Under the pieces are notes generated by a model. It was not told the DNA's origin. It searched no databases and worked only from the letters and a program-made list of their open reading frames with translations. DNA of 64,000 bases from Candidatus Omnitrophota bacterium (GTDB lineage Bacteria > Ratteibacteria > UBA8468 > B48-G9 > JAFGKM01), in contig JAMWDI010000002.1 in NCBI GenBank assembly GCA_023819375.1, positions 283,901 to 347,900 on the forward strand. Direction: 5' to 3'. The translations under genes were made by a program, and so were the position numbers. This document shows positions 26,010 to 35,211 of this stretch, piece by piece. Every line of letters begins with the position of its first letter. The first letter of the stretch is position 1.

Positions 26010-27206
26010 CTATTTTATCGATTGCGAAATTTGAAAAATTGGTAAAAGAACAGAAATTACTATAAAACCTATTATACCTCCCATAAAAAGAATCATAAAT
26101 GGCTCTAAAAATGATACAAATCTTGTAGATCTCTGGGATAAATCTTCCTCATAAATATCACCAATTCTATCAAGCATCTCTGCTAAATTTCCGCTTCTTT
26201 CCCCAGCACCTACAAGTTGCCCAAAAAGATAGGGAAAGTATTTGCTTTTTGAAAAACCAGAAGAAAGAGAGCCACCTTTTGAAACATATTCAATAATTTC
26301 TTCTATTTCTCTTTTTATATTAATACTTGAAAGAACATCTTTTGCTATATTAAGAGACTCTAAAATTTCAACCCCACCTTTTATTAATGTTGCAAGTGTT
26401 TTAGAAAAATTTATAATCTCCTTTTTCAAATAAAAATCTTTTAGAACAGGAATCCTCCATATTATTTTTTCAATTAATAACTTTCCTTTAATTGTTTTTG
26501 TATAATTTTTTGTTAAATAAAAAATCAAAAATGCAAAAAGGATAATATAAACCCAGAAAGATTTTAAAAATCTGGCAATTAGAATTAACATTTTTGTTAC
26601 AAAAGGTAAATTAAGTGAAACTTCAGTAAAAACCCGTGTGATTGTCGGTATAATAACTGAAAATATAAAAAGGATTACAAAAAAAGCAACTATAATCATA
26701 AAAACAGGATATGTCATAATTGTCTTTATTCTGTTTCTAAAAGTTTGCCTTTTTTCAAGAAAATCACTTATTCTGGAAAGAACAAGATCAAGATTTCCTG
26801 TTTCTTCTCCAACTCTTACCATTGAGATAATCATTTCTGAAAACAAATTAGGATGTTTTTTAAGTGCCTGTGAAAAACTCGCTCCTTCTCTAACACTTCT
26901 CTGAATATTAATAAATACACTTTTTAAATATCCATCCCTCATTTGAGAAATAAGTGCAGTTAATCCTTCATCTAAAGAAATGCCTGAATTTAAAAATGTT
27001 GAAAGTTCTCTAATTGTAACTATTAAATCTTCAGTTTTTATTCTATTCAAAAAATGAAAATTTAAATTCCTTACTTCTTTAATTTTAACAATATAGAAAC
27101 CCTCTTTCCTAAATTCATTTTTCAAAACATCTATATCTTCGCTTTCTTTTTTACCTTTTATGATTTTCCCTTTTTTGTCAAGCAAAATATATGAAAATAC
27201 AGGCAT
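26010..27206 (-). CDS. gspF: GspF/PilC-type inner-membrane platform protein
   Basis: 398-residue polytopic protein with two GspF domains, each a six-helix cytoplasmic bundle followed by hydrophobic segments (about 165-190, 215-235 and 370-392). Motifs include FLNSGISLDEGL, VRVGEETGNLD in the first repeat and LVGAGERSGNLAEML in the second. It interacts with GspE and the GspL/M platform. It is the only GspF/PilC homologue in the locus, so it must serve the pseudopilus and any PilMNOPQ-linked fibre encoded here. Confidence 0.96.
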   Translation of the reverse strand: MPVFSYILLDKKGKIIKGKKESEDIDVLKNEFRKEGFYIVKIKEVRNLNFHFLNRIKTEDLIVTIRELSTFLNSGISLDEGLTALISQMRDGYLKSVFINIQRSVREGASFSQALKKHPNLFSEMIISMVRVGEETGNLDLVLSRISDFLEKRQTFRNRIKTIMTYPVFMIIVAFFVILFIFSVIIPTITRVFTEVSLNLPFVTKMLILIARFLKSFWVYIILFAFLIFYLTKNYTKTIKGKLLIEKIIWRIPVLKDFYLKKEIINFSKTLATLIKGGVEILESLNIAKDVLSSINIKREIEEIIEYVSKGGSLSSGFSKSKYFPYLFGQLVGAGERSGNLAEMLDRIGDIYEEDLSQRSTRFVSFLEPFMILFMGGIIGFIVISVLLPIFQISQSIK

Positions 27207-27207
27207 T

Positions 27208-28734
27208 TTAAATTTCCTGAGTTACTCTTAAAATTTCAGATATTGTTGTAAGACCTCTTTTCACTTTTTCTATACCATCCATTCTTAAAGTCTTCATTCC
27301 CTTTCTCAATCCTGCTTTTTTAATATCTGAAGATGAGGCTCTTTTCAAAATAAGTTCTCTTATTTCATCATCAATTACAAGTAATTCAAAAATACCTGTC
27401 CTTCCATAATAACCATCATTCAGACATTTTTTACAACCTACACCTTTTAAAAATCTTCCTTCTGAAATATCCTTTTCATTAAGACCTAACTGCAAAAGTA
27501 ATTCTAAAGGTGGTTTTTCTTCAATTGAACAATAAGGACAATTTAATCTGATAAGTCTTTGAGCCATAACACCAATTAATGATGAAGCAATTAAATATGG
27601 TTCTATTCCCATATCAATTAATCTTACAATTGCACTTGAAGCATCATTTGTATGTAGAGTACTAAAAACAAGGTGTCCTGTTAATGAGGCTTGAATTGCC
27701 ATTTCTGCCGTTTCTAAGTCCCTTATCTCTCCAACCATTATTACGTTTGGATCATGTCTTAAAATAGACCTTAAGCCATTAGCAAAAGTTAAACCCACTT
27801 TCGGATTTATTTGAATTTGATTTATTCCTTCAAGGTTATATTCAACCGGATCTTCAAGTGTAATAATATTTATCCCTGGATTATTAATTTTTGACAAGGC
27901 AGCATAAAGAGTGGTTGTTTTACCACTTCCAGTAGGCCCAGTTAACAAAATAATTCCATGATCTGAATGAATCAATTTGTTAAATTTTTCATAATTTTCC
28001 TCTGAAAAACCAAGTTCTTCAAGTCCAAGTAAGAAAGTTTCTCTATCAAGTAATCTTAAAACAACAGATTCGCCAAAAAAAGTCGGAAGAATTGAAATCC
28101 TTATATCTATTTTTTTGCCATCAACTCTTATAGATGTTCTACCATCTTGAGGAATTCTTTTTTCTGCAATATCAAGATTTGACATTATTTTTATTCTTGT
28201 AATTATAGGTGGATGAAATTTTTTAGGTAGGACAAAAATATCATGTAAAACACCATCTATTCTATATCTAACTTTTAAAAAATTTTCTGTAAGTTGAAGA
28301 TGAATATCGCTTGCTCTCATTGAAATTGCTTTGTAAATTATCTGGTTAACAATCCTTATAACAGGAGCTTTATTCGCGAGATCAAGTAAATTTGATGCTT
28401 CCGTATCAATATCTTCTTCTATATGTAGTATCTCTTCTGAACTCAAATCCTCAATAACTTTTTTAGAAGAACTGGGATGATAGTAAAATTTTTCAATACA
28501 TTCCAAAATTCTTTCTTTTTCTCCTTTTATAACTTTTATATCTCTTTTTAAAATTGTCTTTATTTCGCCAATATCAATATTTAAAGGATTTTCACAAACA
28601 ATAAAGATTTCTCCATTGTCTCCTATTAGAGGAATAAAACAATTATTTTTTAAGAAATTGTAAGGGAAAAGATTTAAAATTTCTGGATCTATTCTTTCCT
28701 CAAAATTTTCAATATAATTTGTCTTTTTATCCAT
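27208..28734 (-). CDS. gspE: GspE/PilB-type assembly ATPase
   Basis: Hexameric cytoplasmic ATPase that powers pseudopilus extension, 508 residues. It has an N-terminal GspE-N-like domain (1-110) and a core with Walker A GPTGSGKT (266-273), Asp box around LEDPVEY, Walker B GEIRD (335-339), and His box TGHLVFSTLHTND (352-364). The zinc-binding CPYC (399-402) and CKKC (434-437) pairs typical of GspE are present. It overlaps gspD by 8 bp and is one base from gspF. No PilT retraction ATPase is seen. Confidence 0.97.
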   Translation of the reverse strand: MDKKTNYIENFEERIDPEILNLFPYNFLKNNCFIPLIGDNGEIFIVCENPLNIDIGEIKTILKRDIKVIKGEKERILECIEKFYYHPSSSKKVIEDLSSEEILHIEEDIDTEASNLLDLANKAPVIRIVNQIIYKAISMRASDIHLQLTENFLKVRYRIDGVLHDIFVLPKKFHPPIITRIKIMSNLDIAEKRIPQDGRTSIRVDGKKIDIRISILPTFFGESVVLRLLDRETFLLGLEELGFSEENYEKFNKLIHSDHGIILLTGPTGSGKTTTLYAALSKINNPGINIITLEDPVEYNLEGINQIQINPKVGLTFANGLRSILRHDPNVIMVGEIRDLETAEMAIQASLTGHLVFSTLHTNDASSAIVRLIDMGIEPYLIASSLIGVMAQRLIRLNCPYCSIEEKPPLELLLQLGLNEKDISEGRFLKGVGCKKCLNDGYYGRTGIFELLVIDDEIRELILKRASSSDIKKAGLRKGMKTLRMDGIEKVKRGLTTISEILRVTQEI

Positions 28735-30382
28735 GCTTTTCTTTCATTATTTTCTCTTTTTCTTCTTTTATTTTTTCTGCTTCTTCAAAACTTGAAATTA
28801 TTCTTGGTGTTATAAATATCATCAAATTGGTTTTTACTTCCTTTGTAGTATCTTTCCTGAATAATCTACCTAAAAGTGGGATATCTCCCAAAAATGGAAC
28901 CTTACTTACTGTCTTTTGTGAATCATTTCTAAGAAGCCCACCAAGAACAACTGTTTTTCCATTTGGAATTATAAGAGTTGTGTCTGCCAACCTTTTTGCA
29001 GTAATTGGTGCCTCTCCACTCTCAATAAGTTTTGTTACTTCTTGTGAAATTTTTAGTTTTACATATTTATCCTGACTTATTTGAGGAGTAATTTTTAAAA
29101 TAATTCCAACATCTTTGTAATCATAACTTTTAACAATATCTCCTGTCTGCCCTGTGCTATAAGCATAAAATCTTGTTTCTTTTAGATAAGGAATATTTTC
29201 ACTAACATTTATAATTGCTTCTTGATTATCAGTTGTAACAATTTGTGGAGTTGAAAGAATATTAAATTGTGTATCTTGAGCATATAAATTTATTAAAGCA
29301 CCAACACTTAAAGGAAAGGTAAACTCTCCTTTATAAACACCAATTGAGAGCCCACTTGGAGGTACCCCTGTTTTTGCATAATTAATAATTGTTCCTAAAT
29401 TTGTTCCTACAACTCCAGTATATGTCTCACCATCAAATTTTTCAGTATAAGCCCATTCAACTCCTAATTCTTTCATTTTATCAAAAGATACTTCTGCTAT
29501 TAATGCTTCAATTAAAACTTGCTTTGGTAAAACATCAAGTTCTTTTATTATTTTTTCAATTGTTTCAAAATCTCTTGGATCTGCATAAACTATTATTGAA
29601 TTTGTTGCTTTAACTGCAACTACTTGAAACTGAGAAGTTGTAGAAATTGTCCTGACAGGAACTACAGCCGTTGGAGTTGTTACAGGTGTCTGTGCCGCTG
29701 GAGCACCTCTTCTAACAGTTGGTGTTGTAGTTGTTGTTCTTGCTTGAGTTGTTCCCTGTAGTATCTGCGTTAAAACCTGGGCTATTTCTTCAGCATTTGC
29801 ATTTTCAAGTTTAAAAACCCTTATTTCTTCTCCTACCGGACTTGGCTTATCAATTTTATCAATAATCTCCATAATTTTTTTTATATTTTCTCCAATATCT
29901 GTAATAATTAATGTGTTCGTTCGTGTATCAACTGTAATCTGCCCACCTTTTGATAAATATGGAGTAATAAGTTGGGAAATTGCTTCTGAGGGATAATATT
30001 TTAAAGTAACAATCTGATTTATAAATTCTCCTTCCTTACTTTCAGGGATTTCCCCTATATTTATAATTTTTGATAATTGTTTCCCATCAGTAATAGACGT
30101 AATAAGAGAAAAGCCATCTTTTTTTATAACAGTAAAGCCATAAAAATTTAGAATTGACTTGAATACTCTATCAATTTGCTCAACAGGTATTGGAGTTTTA
30201 GAGTATATTGTTATAATTCCTCTAACATTTGGATCTATGACATAATTTTCTTTTGTAATTTCTCCAACAAATTTTATGAATGTCCTAATATCAACATTAT
30301 TGAAATTCAAATAAAATTCTCTTTCTCCAAAAATAGGGAAAATTAAAAAAACAAAAATTAATAAAATTTTCTTTAATTTCAT
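28727..30382 (-). CDS. gspD: GspD-type secretin
   Basis: Outer-membrane channel, 551 residues. Signal peptide 1-19, then N0 (FYLNFNNVDIRTFIKFVGEI), N1-N3 domains, and the C-terminal secretin core with VLIEALIAEVSFDKMKELGVEW and VLGGLLRNDSQKTVSKVPFLGDIPLLGRLF. A Thr/Pro/Ala-rich low-complexity insert (TTTTPTVRRGAPAAQ and following) lies in the last N domain. It is the first core T2SS gene after the HEAT-repeat gene. A second secretin of PilQ type lies two genes upstream. Confidence 0.95.
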   Translation of the reverse strand: MKLKKILLIFVFLIFPIFGEREFYLNFNNVDIRTFIKFVGEITKENYVIDPNVRGIITIYSKTPIPVEQIDRVFKSILNFYGFTVIKKDGFSLITSITDGKQLSKIINIGEIPESKEGEFINQIVTLKYYPSEAISQLITPYLSKGGQITVDTRTNTLIITDIGENIKKIMEIIDKIDKPSPVGEEIRVFKLENANAEEIAQVLTQILQGTTQARTTTTTPTVRRGAPAAQTPVTTPTAVVPVRTISTTSQFQVVAVKATNSIIVYADPRDFETIEKIIKELDVLPKQVLIEALIAEVSFDKMKELGVEWAYTEKFDGETYTGVVGTNLGTIINYAKTGVPPSGLSIGVYKGEFTFPLSVGALINLYAQDTQFNILSTPQIVTTDNQEAIINVSENIPYLKETRFYAYSTGQTGDIVKSYDYKDVGIILKITPQISQDKYVKLKISQEVTKLIESGEAPITAKRLADTTLIIPNGKTVVLGGLLRNDSQKTVSKVPFLGDIPLLGRLFRKDTTKEVKTNLMIFITPRIISSFEEAEKIKEEKEKIMKEKHG

Positions 30383-30401
30383 TCTAGTTTGTCTTTATCT
30401 A

Positions 30402-31385
30402 TTATCTCGGTGAAGCAATACCGCCTCTTCTTGCCCCTCTTTCTATACCAGAAGACAGTATCTCTATAGTTCTTTCTATTTCGGCTTTTACCTCTTCGTC
30501 TTTCTCAACTTTTAATCTTTCCAATAGAACATTAAAAATTGTTGGATTGTATTCCATAGATTGTATAATTTTTAACGCATTTTTTCTAACCTCTGGATTT
30601 GTATCATTTAAATAATTAACAACTGATTGATCAACATAAAGGAAACTATCGCTTCTTCTCCCTTCTCTACCACCTGTTATAAGAAATTTCTCAATAGCAT
30701 CTGTTAATGCCTTTCTTACAGTTGGATCTTTTTCATATTTTAATCTCACAAGTAAAGTCCTTAAAGCAATAAGTTGAACTGCATATTCATATTGTCTTTC
30801 TCTTCCACCTCTTTGTTGTTCAGGTCCTAAGGATCTTTCAGCATATATTCTTGCTGCATATTTTCTCACAAGAGGATCTTCATCTTGCATAAATCTTAAA
30901 AGTGTAACTTCTGAATTAAAAAGTATATCAATTCCAACTCCTGCAAGATCTCTTACCTCTGGATCTGGATCTTGCAATAAGTCATAAAGATCTGGAACAA
31001 AAGTTGCACCTCCTGCGCCACCAGCATATTCTGAACTTCTCCCTTCTCTTCCAAAATAAAAAATACTTTGAATTCCCTCTTCAGCACCTCTCCCCTCTTC
31101 TGCTGCACCTAAAGATGCAATTAAAGACATTAAAGCCTGTTTTCTTATTTCAGGATCTGGATGTCTTAATTTACTCCCTAAAATAGAAGCAATTAAACTT
31201 GAAATTTGCCCCATCATTTCTTCTGCTTGTTCTCTTCTAGCACTTCTTTGTCTATCTGAACGAAATTGTTGGCTCCCAATCCTACTTGAAGAAGAAGTTC
31301 CAGTTTTTACACTACTTCCAGATGTTTGTGAATAAAGAGAAATACTTAAAAGAAGTAAAAAACCAAAAACTATTACTTTTTTCAT
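30402..31385 (-). CDS. exported HEAT-repeat protein
   Basis: 327 residues: a signal peptide (MKKVIVFGFLLLLSISLYSQ), a Ser-rich linker, then HEAT-type repeats recognisable as HPDPEIRKQALMSLIASL, DPDPEVRDLAGVGI, DEDPLVRKYAARIYAE, EKDPTVRKALTDAIEKF, DTNPEVRKNALKII and KDEEVKAEIERTIEIL. Such repeats form a curved binding surface. It sits between the PilQ-like and GspD secretin genes with its own promoter and GGAGGTG Shine-Dalgarno, and is transcribed towards gspD. I know of no standard T2SS or T4P subunit with this layout; a periplasmic scaffold or secretin pilotin-like helper is a guess. Confidence 0.75.
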   Translation of the reverse strand: MKKVIVFGFLLLLSISLYSQTSGSSVKTGTSSSSRIGSQQFRSDRQRSARREQAEEMMGQISSLIASILGSKLRHPDPEIRKQALMSLIASLGAAEEGRGAEEGIQSIFYFGREGRSSEYAGGAGGATFVPDLYDLLQDPDPEVRDLAGVGIDILFNSEVTLLRFMQDEDPLVRKYAARIYAERSLGPEQQRGGRERQYEYAVQLIALRTLLVRLKYEKDPTVRKALTDAIEKFLITGGREGRRSDSFLYVDQSVVNYLNDTNPEVRKNALKIIQSMEYNPTIFNVLLERLKVEKDEEVKAEIERTIEILSSGIERGARRGGIASPR

Positions 31386-31402
31386 TTTACACCTCCAATT
31401 CT

Positions 31403-31432
31403 ATTTTACCTATCAAATTTTAAAATTGTCAA
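31403..31432 (-). promoter_or_regulatory. sigma-70-type promoter of the HEAT-gspD operon
   Basis: Minus strand TTGACA (31432-31427), 18-bp spacer, TAAAAT (31408-31403), then GGAGGTG and the ATG at 31385. The -10 is preceded by GG, as in the next promoter upstream (33320-33348). The -35 abuts the stop of the PilQ-like gene. Confidence 0.65.
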
Positions 31433-33292
31433 CTAAAATTTTTCAATAATTCCTGGTTTAAATGGCTCTTCAAGTTTCTTAATTTCTGGCTTACTTAACT
31501 CCTGTGCTTCCTCATAAGTGGTAACAATATGGGGAGTTAAAAACAAAAGAAGTTCGCTGTTAACTTTTGTATATTTTGGTTTTTTAAATAAATATCCAAG
31601 AAGAGGAATTTTTCTTAAGAAAGGAACTCCTGACTCTGCCTGTTCTTCTCTTGTCTGAATCATACCACCAACAATAAGTGTCTGTCCATCATATAAAAGA
31701 ACATTTTGAGTTGTCTCTCTTGAAGAAATTATTGGTATTTCTGTTTGATATGTTAAACCTGCTGCTATTGCTGTCAGTGTTTTTGATTCAATAAATCTTG
31801 CATCATAAATATTTGTTGTTAAAAAAACTGTTCTATTTCTTTGAATTATAGGTGTTATTTCAAATTCAGTCCCTACAACTTCCTCATAAATTGTTACTGT
31901 TTGTCTTGTTCCAGTTAAGGCTCCTGTTTGAGGATTGTATGTTGCTTCATATTCAGGAACTATATAAGGAAAGTTTTGAATAACACTTATAAAAGCACTT
32001 GTTCCATTTAAACACATAATTTTTGGTGCCTGAACAAGACGAACTTTTCCAAAAGAAGCAAGAGCATTAAGTAAAACATTTACATCTTTTGTTGTTATCC
32101 CAAAAGAAAAACCCCCTTGTGGTAGAGTCGCTGAATTACCAGGTGTAAAACTTGGATTAACACCAAACTTTGGGCCTGTTAAAGTTCCACCTATTGCTTC
32201 TATTAACCTTGAAGTAATTAACCAATCAATTGCAAACATATTATCCGTAGTTGTAGAAACTTCAACTATTTTTGCTTCAATTAGAACCTGTGAAATTGGA
32301 GTATCAAGAGCAGTAATAACTTCTTGAATTTGAGACAAAAGAAGTGGATTATCTGTATTTACAATAATTGAATTTGTTCTTGGTTCAGCAATTACATCTA
32401 TATCTTTAAAACTTTCTTTTAATGCTTTAACTATACTGTTTGCATCACCAAATAATATCTTGAAAACTCTTTTATTCATCTGTTTTACTACTTCTTCTCT
32501 TTCTTTATATTCTTCCTTTGTCATTATTTTGATAACACCCTCTTCATAAATATATTTAAGTCCATTCATTTCACATATCAATTCAAGAACTTTTTTAAGT
32601 GGAATATCTTTAACATTTAAAGTAACTCTTCCAGAAATATCTTTACTTAATATTATATTGGCTCCTGTCATATCATAAATAAGTTTTAATGTTTGCTGTA
32701 AATCTGCATCATTTAAATTTAAAGTAACTAACTTTTCTCCAATTTCTCCAAGTGGTGGTTTTTCTTTTACTATTTTTTCCTGAATAATTTGATCTATTTG
32801 AAATCTCGCTTTATTTGCTAAACGAATACATTCCGCAAATTGTCTGTTATCATATGCTTTTTGTGCCATTTCAAAAGTTGATTTTGGTGCAACCATATCA
32901 AATTCAGAAATACCATATTTTAAGGACATTTCTTTTAAATAGTCACTTGCTTCAAGTAATGCCCTTTGTGCATATTCAGCAAGTTTTTCAAATTCATCCT
33001 CTTTGCTAATAATTATTTCTTTTACATCTCCCTCCTTAATTTTGTAAGTTTCTTTCATTCCAAGTTTTCCAAGTTTTGTTTTTGAAAGATTAATATATCT
33101 TTCAACTTGGCTTTTTCTAAAAGATGGATCACGGCCCTTTATTTGTGTGAATAAACTTAATGCTTCAGCATATTTTTTCTGATAGTATAGACTAATTGCT
33201 TCTCTATAAAGTGAATCAAGATCATAATTATTTTGTGAATAACATAAAATTATTGAAAGAGTTAGTAAAATTAAAATAATTTTTTTCATCAT
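31433..33292 (-). CDS. pilQ: PilQ-like secretin with N-terminal TPR-like region
   Basis: Second secretin of the locus, 619 residues. Signal peptide, then TPR-like helices (YREAISLYYQKKYAEALSLF; FEMAQKAYDNRQFAECIRLA) in place of AMIN domains. These are followed by an STN/N0 domain (VTLNLNDADLQQTLKLIYDMTGANI, VTLNVKDIPLKKVLELIC), an N1 domain (VFKILFGDANSIVKAL), and the secretin core (VLIEAKIVEVS; LIVGGMIQTREEQAESGVPFLRKIPLLGYLF). It follows PilM/N, PilO and a PilP-like gene, the PilQ position. TPR-bearing secretins are typical of Omnitrophota/PVC-type genomes. It should form the outer-membrane pore used by the PilMNOP complex. Confidence 0.9.
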   Translation of the reverse strand: MMKKIILILLTLSIILCYSQNNYDLDSLYREAISLYYQKKYAEALSLFTQIKGRDPSFRKSQVERYINLSKTKLGKLGMKETYKIKEGDVKEIIISKEDEFEKLAEYAQRALLEASDYLKEMSLKYGISEFDMVAPKSTFEMAQKAYDNRQFAECIRLANKARFQIDQIIQEKIVKEKPPLGEIGEKLVTLNLNDADLQQTLKLIYDMTGANIILSKDISGRVTLNVKDIPLKKVLELICEMNGLKYIYEEGVIKIMTKEEYKEREEVVKQMNKRVFKILFGDANSIVKALKESFKDIDVIAEPRTNSIIVNTDNPLLLSQIQEVITALDTPISQVLIEAKIVEVSTTTDNMFAIDWLITSRLIEAIGGTLTGPKFGVNPSFTPGNSATLPQGGFSFGITTKDVNVLLNALASFGKVRLVQAPKIMCLNGTSAFISVIQNFPYIVPEYEATYNPQTGALTGTRQTVTIYEEVVGTEFEITPIIQRNRTVFLTTNIYDARFIESKTLTAIAAGLTYQTEIPIISSRETTQNVLLYDGQTLIVGGMIQTREEQAESGVPFLRKIPLLGYLFKKPKYTKVNSELLLFLTPHIVTTYEEAQELSKPEIKKLEEPFKPGIIEKF

Positions 33293-33319
33293 TTTTTAAC
33301 CCCTTTTTCAATTTTTATA

Positions 33320-33348
33320 ATTTTACCTTTCAAATTGTAATTTTTCAA
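33320..33348 (-). promoter_or_regulatory. possible sigma-70-type promoter of the PilQ-like gene
   Basis: Minus strand TTGAAA (33348-33343), 17-bp spacer, TAAAAT (33325-33320), in the 61-bp gap before ATG 33292. The sequence AAAGGTAAAAT around the -10 resembles the ATAGGTAAAAT of the 31403-31432 promoter. Confidence 0.5.
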
Positions 33349-33353
33349 CAAAA

Positions 33354-35204
33354 CTATGGAGCATCAATTTCATAAATAATCCCTTCTTTTGATAGATACA
33401 ACTTATTTTTCTCTTTTTTCAAAATCTTATATCCTTCAACAACATCACCAATAGTCGCTCTATATGTCCTTTTTTCGCCCTCAATGAAGAAATATTCTAC
33501 GCCTTCTAAAATCATCCTTCCTCTACATATAAGTGGACATTCTTTTTCAGGCATAATAAAAGGAGTAACTTCAGGTTTTTTTACTTTTGGAAGTTCTGGA
33601 ATCTTTGATTCTATTTTTATTTCTTCTGTTTTAAGAACTCTGGGTTTTTCAAGAGATGATATTTTTTCTGAAAGTTCAAGTTTTTCAATTTTTTCCTCTG
33701 GTTTTAAAATACTAACAAACTTTGGAGATTTAATTATTGATATAACTTCTGGTTTTTTTACAAATATTATTTTTGTTGGAACTGGTTTTTCCATAATTTC
33801 CATCGTTAATCTACTTGTTGAAAATGGGTCTCTCTTTCCTTCAATATCAATTTTTTCTTTTGAATAATAAACAAATTTTTCTTCTTCCTCAACATCGGTA
33901 ATTTTTTCTTTAGGCTTTTCTCTTGGTTCTTTTATCTCTCCAACTATCATTTTCAATCTTTCTTCAGGAGAAACCAGTTTTCTCATATACATTAAAAATT
34001 CTAAAATCCATCCAAGTAAAAGGATTAAAAATACAAATTTAAAAGCATTTCTTCTTAAAAATACCCCTAATTGGAATGGTTCTTTATAAACAACTGGTTT
34101 AACTTTCTTTACAGGAACGACTTTTTCAGGAACTACTTTAGGTGGTTTTTTCTTTGGTATTTTCTTTGCTTCAATTATAAATTTAGAAATGTTTTTTCTT
34201 GATGTTAATAATTCTCTTTCAGGTTCTTTTTCAATTGCACTCGCTATTTTTGTTAAATTTGAAATACTTGATTCAATTTTCTTTTGAATAATCTTCTGCC
34301 TTTCTAAAAGTGCTTTTTCTTTCTGTGCCTCTTCTTGCCTTACTTTAGTTAAAATTTGCTTTACTTCTGCTTGCTTTCTTCTTTCTATTAACTTTTTACT
34401 ATTGAAAACTTCTGCTAAAAGGGATTGCTTTCTTTTTTCTAAATCTGGTAAATTCTTTTTTGTGGTAAGGAATTTTAAAAGTTCTTCTTTCTTCTTGGCT
34501 CTCTCTTGTATAACTTGCTCTAACCTTAACTTTCTCTCTTCCTCCTTCCTCTTTTTGGCTTCCTCTCGCTCCCTCTTCCTCGCCTCCGCTTCCTCTAATA
34601 ACCTCCGCTTCTCCTCTTCTTTTGCCTTCCTTAACTCCTCTGCTTCAATTTTTTTCCTTTCCCTCTCTTCCTCTCTTATTCTCTCCTGCTCTTTTTTCTC
34701 TAATAACTTCTTCTCTTTTAATTTTTCCTTCTCTTCAATTTTACTTTTTAAAAGATTTATTAAACTTTCTTTCTTCTTGGCTCTCTCTTGTATAACTTGC
34801 TCTAACCTTAACTTTCTCTCTTCCTCCTTTCTCTTTTTGGCTTCCTCTCGCTCCCTCTTCCTCGCCTCCGCTTCCTCTAATAACCTCCGCTTCTCCTCTT
34901 CTTTTGCCTTCCTTAACTCCTCTGCCTTTTTTCTTTTTTCTTCTATCTTCAATAATTTTTCTTCCTTATCTTTTTCCTTTTTTTCTGCCCTAATTTGAAG
35001 CAATTTCTCTCTTCTTTCTTTCCTTCTTTTACTATCTAATTTGAACACATCTTCACTTTCCTTTGGTTTTACCTTTTCTGGTTCCTTTTCAACAAATTGT
35101 TTATGCTTAGAAATACCTTTTGTTTCTTTTTTTTCTTTTAATCTTTCTTCTTTTTTTCTTTTTATAAATTCAATTAACCTTTTTCTTTTTTCTTCTCTAC
35201 TCAT
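33354..35204 (-). CDS. PilP/GspC-like protein with long charged coiled coil
   Basis: 616 residues in the PilP position of a PilM/N-O-P-Q run. Residues 1-340 are an extremely charged Glu/Lys/Arg coiled coil on the cytoplasmic side, with an internal duplication (residues 94-146 and 188-240 nearly identical). A transmembrane helix follows at about 389-407 (FVFLILLLGWILEFLMYM). The periplasmic part (408-616) has a linker and a C-terminal 55-residue domain (CRGRMILEGVEYFFIEGE; TIGDVVEGYKILKKEKNKLY) with the pattern of GspC/PilP homology regions, which dock onto secretin N0. PilP is usually a 170-residue lipoprotein, so the cytoplasmic arm is a large addition that could reach cytoplasmic partners. 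Confidence 0.65.
   Translation of the reverse strand: MSREEKRKRLIEFIKRKKEERLKEKKETKGISKHKQFVEKEPEKVKPKESEDVFKLDSKRRKERREKLLQIRAEKKEKDKEEKLLKIEEKRKKAEELRKAKEEEKRRLLEEAEARKREREEAKKRKEEERKLRLEQVIQERAKKKESLINLLKSKIEEKEKLKEKKLLEKKEQERIREEERERKKIEAEELRKAKEEEKRRLLEEAEARKREREEAKKRKEEERKLRLEQVIQERAKKKEELLKFLTTKKNLPDLEKRKQSLLAEVFNSKKLIERRKQAEVKQILTKVRQEEAQKEKALLERQKIIQKKIESSISNLTKIASAIEKEPERELLTSRKNISKFIIEAKKIPKKKPPKVVPEKVVPVKKVKPVVYKEPFQLGVFLRRNAFKFVFLILLLGWILEFLMYMRKLVSPEERLKMIVGEIKEPREKPKEKITDVEEEEKFVYYSKEKIDIEGKRDPFSTSRLTMEIMEKPVPTKIIFVKKPEVISIIKSPKFVSILKPEEKIEKLELSEKISSLEKPRVLKTEEIKIESKIPELPKVKKPEVTPFIMPEKECPLICRGRMILEGVEYFFIEGEKRTYRATIGDVVEGYKILKKEKNKLYLSKEGIIYEIDAP
34485..34643 (-). repeat. internal 159-bp direct repeat, 3' copy
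   Basis: Almost identical (158 of 159) to 34767-34925, offset 282 bp, in frame inside the PilP-like gene. It is noticeably richer in G+C and uses codons such as GCG, GAG, AGG and CGG, unlike the surrounding A/T-ending codons. It encodes the second AEELRKAKEEEKRRLL unit. Confidence 0.95.
34767..34925 (-). repeat. internal 159-bp direct repeat, 5' copy
   Basis: Partner of 34485-34643. The single difference between the copies is a C/T change in a run of pyrimidines. Near identity at synonymous sites implies recent duplication or ongoing gene conversion. Confidence 0.95.
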
Positions 35205-35211
35205 CTTCTAC

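Noticed and set aside
34402-34998. 198-codon plus-strand frame opposite the PilP-like gene
   Set aside because: It is an antisense shadow of the Glu/Lys/Arg-rich coiled coil, producing a Ser/Phe/Leu low-complexity translation with no start signal.
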